This document shows positions 6,132 to 7,244 of a stretch of DNA of 7,244 nt, in pieces. The translations under genes were made by a program, and so were the position numbers. This DNA is from Xanthobacteraceae bacterium. Lineage in GTDB: Bacteria > Pseudomonadota > Alphaproteobacteria > Rhizobiales > Xanthobacteraceae. The first letter of the stretch is position 1. The number at the start of each line of letters is the position of its first letter. The DNA lies in assembly GCA_030043285.1 (NCBI GenBank), contig JASHXZ010000094.1:1-7244 (forward strand). The letters run 5' to 3'. The notes below the pieces were generated by a model. The model was not told the DNA's origin, ran no database searches, and saw only the letters and a program-made list of their open reading frames with translations.

Positions 6132-6162
6132 GGGGCGGGCGAAAGCCCGTCCCAAGTTTTTT
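6132..6162. terminator. Strong intrinsic terminator, probably bidirectional
   Basis: Arms GGGGCGGGC (6132-6140) and GCCCGTCCC (6145-6153) form a nine-pair stem with one G-U pair and a GAAA tetraloop, followed on the plus strand by AAG and six T (6157-6162). On the minus strand the stem is preceded by an A-run and followed by TATTTCT, so it can also end the transcript of the small secreted gene, whose stop lies about 60 bases away. No plus-strand gene feeding it is recognised. Confidence 0.85.
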
Positions 6163-6214
6163 CGCCAGTTTTCTTAATTTTGACGAATGACGCACCTTGA
6201 AGAGCGGGCCAGGG

Positions 6215-6409
6215 TTAGTCGGTCTTGTGCGGGATGTCGGCGTTGTAACCGGTGCTGCCGCCACCGGTCAGCGCGGGATCCCCAGACGTTGAGTTCGGCG
6301 GCACCATGCCGAAAGCATTCCGGCCGTCGTCGCGTGACTGGGCCAGCGCGGGCGCCGCAATGCCCGTAGCGATCGCAACGATGAGGACGAGTTTTGACAT
6401 CTTGGACAT
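6215..6409 (-). CDS. Small secreted protein of unknown function
   Basis: This 64-residue protein starts with a clear Sec signal peptide: basic MSKMSK, a hydrophobic core LVLIVAIATGIAA, and an ALA|Q cleavage site near residue 24. The mature part is only about 40 residues, rich in Gly, Asp, Asn and Pro, with no cysteine, and ends in DPALTGGGSTGYN followed by a short tail. From memory, a TGGGSxGYN end is shared by many short exported hypothetical proteins of Bradyrhizobium-type genomes, with no known function. The ATG at 6409 is chosen because AGGAG lies seven bases upstream; a longer start at 6433 would put extra charged residues before the signal peptide. It is probably a single-gene unit: a long gap precedes it and a strong terminator follows. 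A CRP-like site lies about 135 bases upstream. Confidence 0.85.
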   Translation of the reverse strand: MSKMSKLVLIVAIATGIAAPALAQSRDDGRNAFGMVPPNSTSGDPALTGGGSTGYNADIPHKTD

Positions 6410-6416
6410 GGTTTTT

Positions 6417-6421
6417 CTCCT
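6417..6421 (-). promoter_or_regulatory. Ribosome binding site of the small secreted gene
   Basis: AGGAG on the minus strand, seven bases before the ATG at 6409, decides the start and leaves a clean Sec signal peptide at the N-terminus. Confidence 0.85.
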
Positions 6422-6543
6422 GTTACCGACCAAGCAAGAGCTCAGTGCTCTCGCTGGCTGCCGTGGAGAAACACCCTTGCGCAGCCGCCGTCTGTTACGC
6501 GCATCACACCTGGCTGACGTTTTCGCGGCGGCGCGTGCGCCGC

Positions 6544-6559
6544 TGTGTCATGCGTCACA
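6544..6559. promoter_or_regulatory. CRP-type site, near consensus
   Basis: TGTGTCATGCGTCACA matches the CRP consensus TGTGA-N6-TCACA at nine of ten defined bases, and the flanks extend the symmetry by one pair (CTGTG/CACAG). It lies in the gap upstream of the small secreted gene, about 135 bases from its ATG. No promoter hexamers could be placed confidently beside it, so activation or repression cannot be told. Confidence 0.4.
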
Positions 6560-6593
6560 GAAATCGAAGCGCGCGTGCAGCGGCGAGGCAAAT

Positions 6594-6615
6594 GGGCGCG
6601 GCCGGACGAGCGCCC
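6594..6615 (-). terminator. Candidate terminator of the ClpP-like gene
   Basis: On the minus strand a six-pair GC stem (GGGCGC with GCGCCC, ten-base loop) starts immediately after the TGA stop of the gene at 6616 and is followed by ATTTGCC. The T-run is short, so it is a plausible but not strong terminator. Confidence 0.4.
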
Positions 6616-7038
6616 TCAACGGCAACTGGGATACATTCTGGCGAGCTCGGGCCAGCGCAAATAGATGATCCGCGATCCCAGTCCGCCATGCCTGCTGATC
6701 CAGGTGCGGATTTTGGCAGGGTAATGCGACCACAATAGCCGCGTGCCGGCAGCGCTGACCGATTGATCGCCGGCGATGTCCCAGGCGCTGTGAAATTCGA
6801 GCAGCGCGCGCGGCGTGACGCAGATGCGATCCGGCGGAATAAGGCCGAGCAGCATGGTGCAGGCCGATGCGCAAACCCCGTCGATTTCCACCCTTTGGCC
6901 GGACTGGGCGAGCGCGCGATATTTGTCCAGGTAGGGGCCGAGCTGGCCGCCGGGATCGTTGTAAATGCGTACGGCCGAGCGCGCGGGCACTGTACCGATC
7001 GCGATGAGCATTGCGGCTGCCAGCGCCCGTACCTTCAT
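6616..7038 (-). CDS. Secreted ClpP/crotonase-like periplasmic protein
   Basis: This 140-residue protein has a short signal peptide (MKVRALAAAMLIAIGTVPARSA, cleavage near residue 22). The mature part resembles predicted periplasmic proteins with a ClpP/crotonase-like fold (COG3904-like). RIYNDPGGQLGPYLDKY carries a Gly-Gly loop; GVCASACTMLLGL places S58 where the ClpP-type serine nucleophile sits; and ALLEFHSAW supplies H83 as a possible catalytic partner. S58 is flanked by C56 and C60, with a third cysteine at 73 and another near the end. The C-terminus RTWISRHGGLGSRIIYL...LARMYPSC follows the family style. Whether it is an active protease is not shown. The start at 7038 is fixed by GGGAGG eight bases upstream. 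It appears to be a single-gene unit between a candidate promoter (7076-7104) and a candidate terminator (6594-6615). Confidence 0.85.
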   Translation of the reverse strand: MKVRALAAAMLIAIGTVPARSAVRIYNDPGGQLGPYLDKYRALAQSGQRVEIDGVCASACTMLLGLIPPDRICVTPRALLEFHSAWDIAGDQSVSAAGTRLLWSHYPAKIRTWISRHGGLGSRIIYLRWPELARMYPSCR

Positions 7039-7046
7039 CTGGCGAT

Positions 7047-7052
7047 CCTCCC
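7047..7052 (-). promoter_or_regulatory. Ribosome binding site of the ClpP-like gene
   Basis: GGGAGG on the minus strand, eight bases before the ATG at 7038, favours this start over the longer frame beginning at 7104, which would hide the signal peptide behind 22 charged residues. Confidence 0.85.
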
Positions 7053-7075
7053 GCTTCCAGTCGTTGCGCCCTATG

Positions 7076-7104
7076 AATAAATCGCCCTTTCGGCGAGCAG
7101 GCAA
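7076..7104 (-). promoter_or_regulatory. Candidate sigma-70 promoter of the ClpP-like gene
   Basis: On the minus strand TTGCCT (7104-7099) and TTTATT (7081-7076) are separated by exactly 17 bases. Each matches its consensus at four of six positions. Transcription would begin near 7069, giving a leader of about 30 bases that contains the ribosome binding site. Confidence 0.4.
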
Positions 7105-7201
7105 GGTCCGCTAAAGCCCCTTTACACGCGCGACGATGCAGCCCGACGGCCGAACTGCGCCTCGCGGTTCTTCAGTCATCGCCGGAAAGTGGGGGAGATT
7201 G

Positions 7202-7244
7202 CTAGAAGGTTTCCTCGTACCCCTGCAGAACTTCAGGCTTGAGG
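7202..7244 (-). CDS. Possible C-terminal end of a gene entering from the right edge
   Basis: In one minus-strand frame the last bases encode LKPEVLQGYEETF followed by TAG at 7204-7202. The composition looks like a natural soluble C-terminus, and it lies just where a neighbouring gene would end before the promoter of the ClpP-like gene. Thirteen residues are too few to identify a family, and another frame is open across the same bases, so this is a tentative call. Confidence 0.35.
   Translation of the reverse strand, partial: LKPEVLQGYEETF

Noticed and set aside
5942..6190. Plus-strand open frame of 82 codons
   Set aside because: It reads through the strong hairpin at 6132-6162 (the stem becomes GRKPVPS), the purine stretches upstream are at poor spacing from its ATG, and the product has no recognisable features.
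7152..7170. Eight-pair hairpin (GAACTGCG / CGCGGTTC)
   Set aside because: There is no T-run on either strand and one pair is only G-U on the plus strand, so it is not a credible terminator; GAAC/GTTC spacing does not match the alphaproteobacterial LexA box.

Overview
The window looks like chromosomal DNA of a GC-rich alphaproteobacterium, most likely Bradyrhizobium or another member of the Nitrobacteraceae. This is judged from protein style only: a Tat-exported periplasmic binding protein with no transporter beside it, a GYD-domain protein, a very small secreted protein with a TGGGSxGYN motif, and a receiver-cyclase with an ERFAGDG motif. No database search was possible. Every supported gene lies on the minus strand, so the transcriptional order runs from high to low coordinates.

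Layout in transcription order. At 7202-7244 there is a possible C-terminal tail of a gene entering from the right edge. At 6616-7038 lies a secreted ClpP/crotonase-like protein with its own candidate promoter and terminator. At 6215-6409 lies a 64-residue secreted protein, followed by a strong intrinsic terminator. At 5500-5793 lies a GYD-domain protein. At 4243-5241 lies a periplasmic binding protein. Then comes a signalling cluster: a transmembrane Cache-HAMP-GAF histidine kinase (1590-3956), a stand-alone receiver (1219-1584), and a receiver plus class III nucleotide cyclase that runs off the left edge (1-1078).

The signalling cluster suggests the following circuit. A periplasmic or membrane signal is read by the kinase, and phosphate passes to either of two receivers. 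One receiver is a free single-domain protein and the other is fused to a cyclase, so the likely output is cAMP or cGMP. The binding protein just upstream could present a ligand to the sensor, but that is inference.

The non-coding DNA is unusually structured. The 140-base gap before the cyclase can fold into several stems, one of them mutually exclusive with another. An 18-bp perfect palindrome lies upstream of the kinase. A near-consensus CRP-type site lies upstream of the small secreted gene. A two-tier palindrome covers the start of the binding-protein gene. Two copies of an imperfect 22-base repeat precede the GYD gene. These are the parts most worth a second look. No tRNA, rRNA, CRISPR array, insertion sequence or phage gene was seen.
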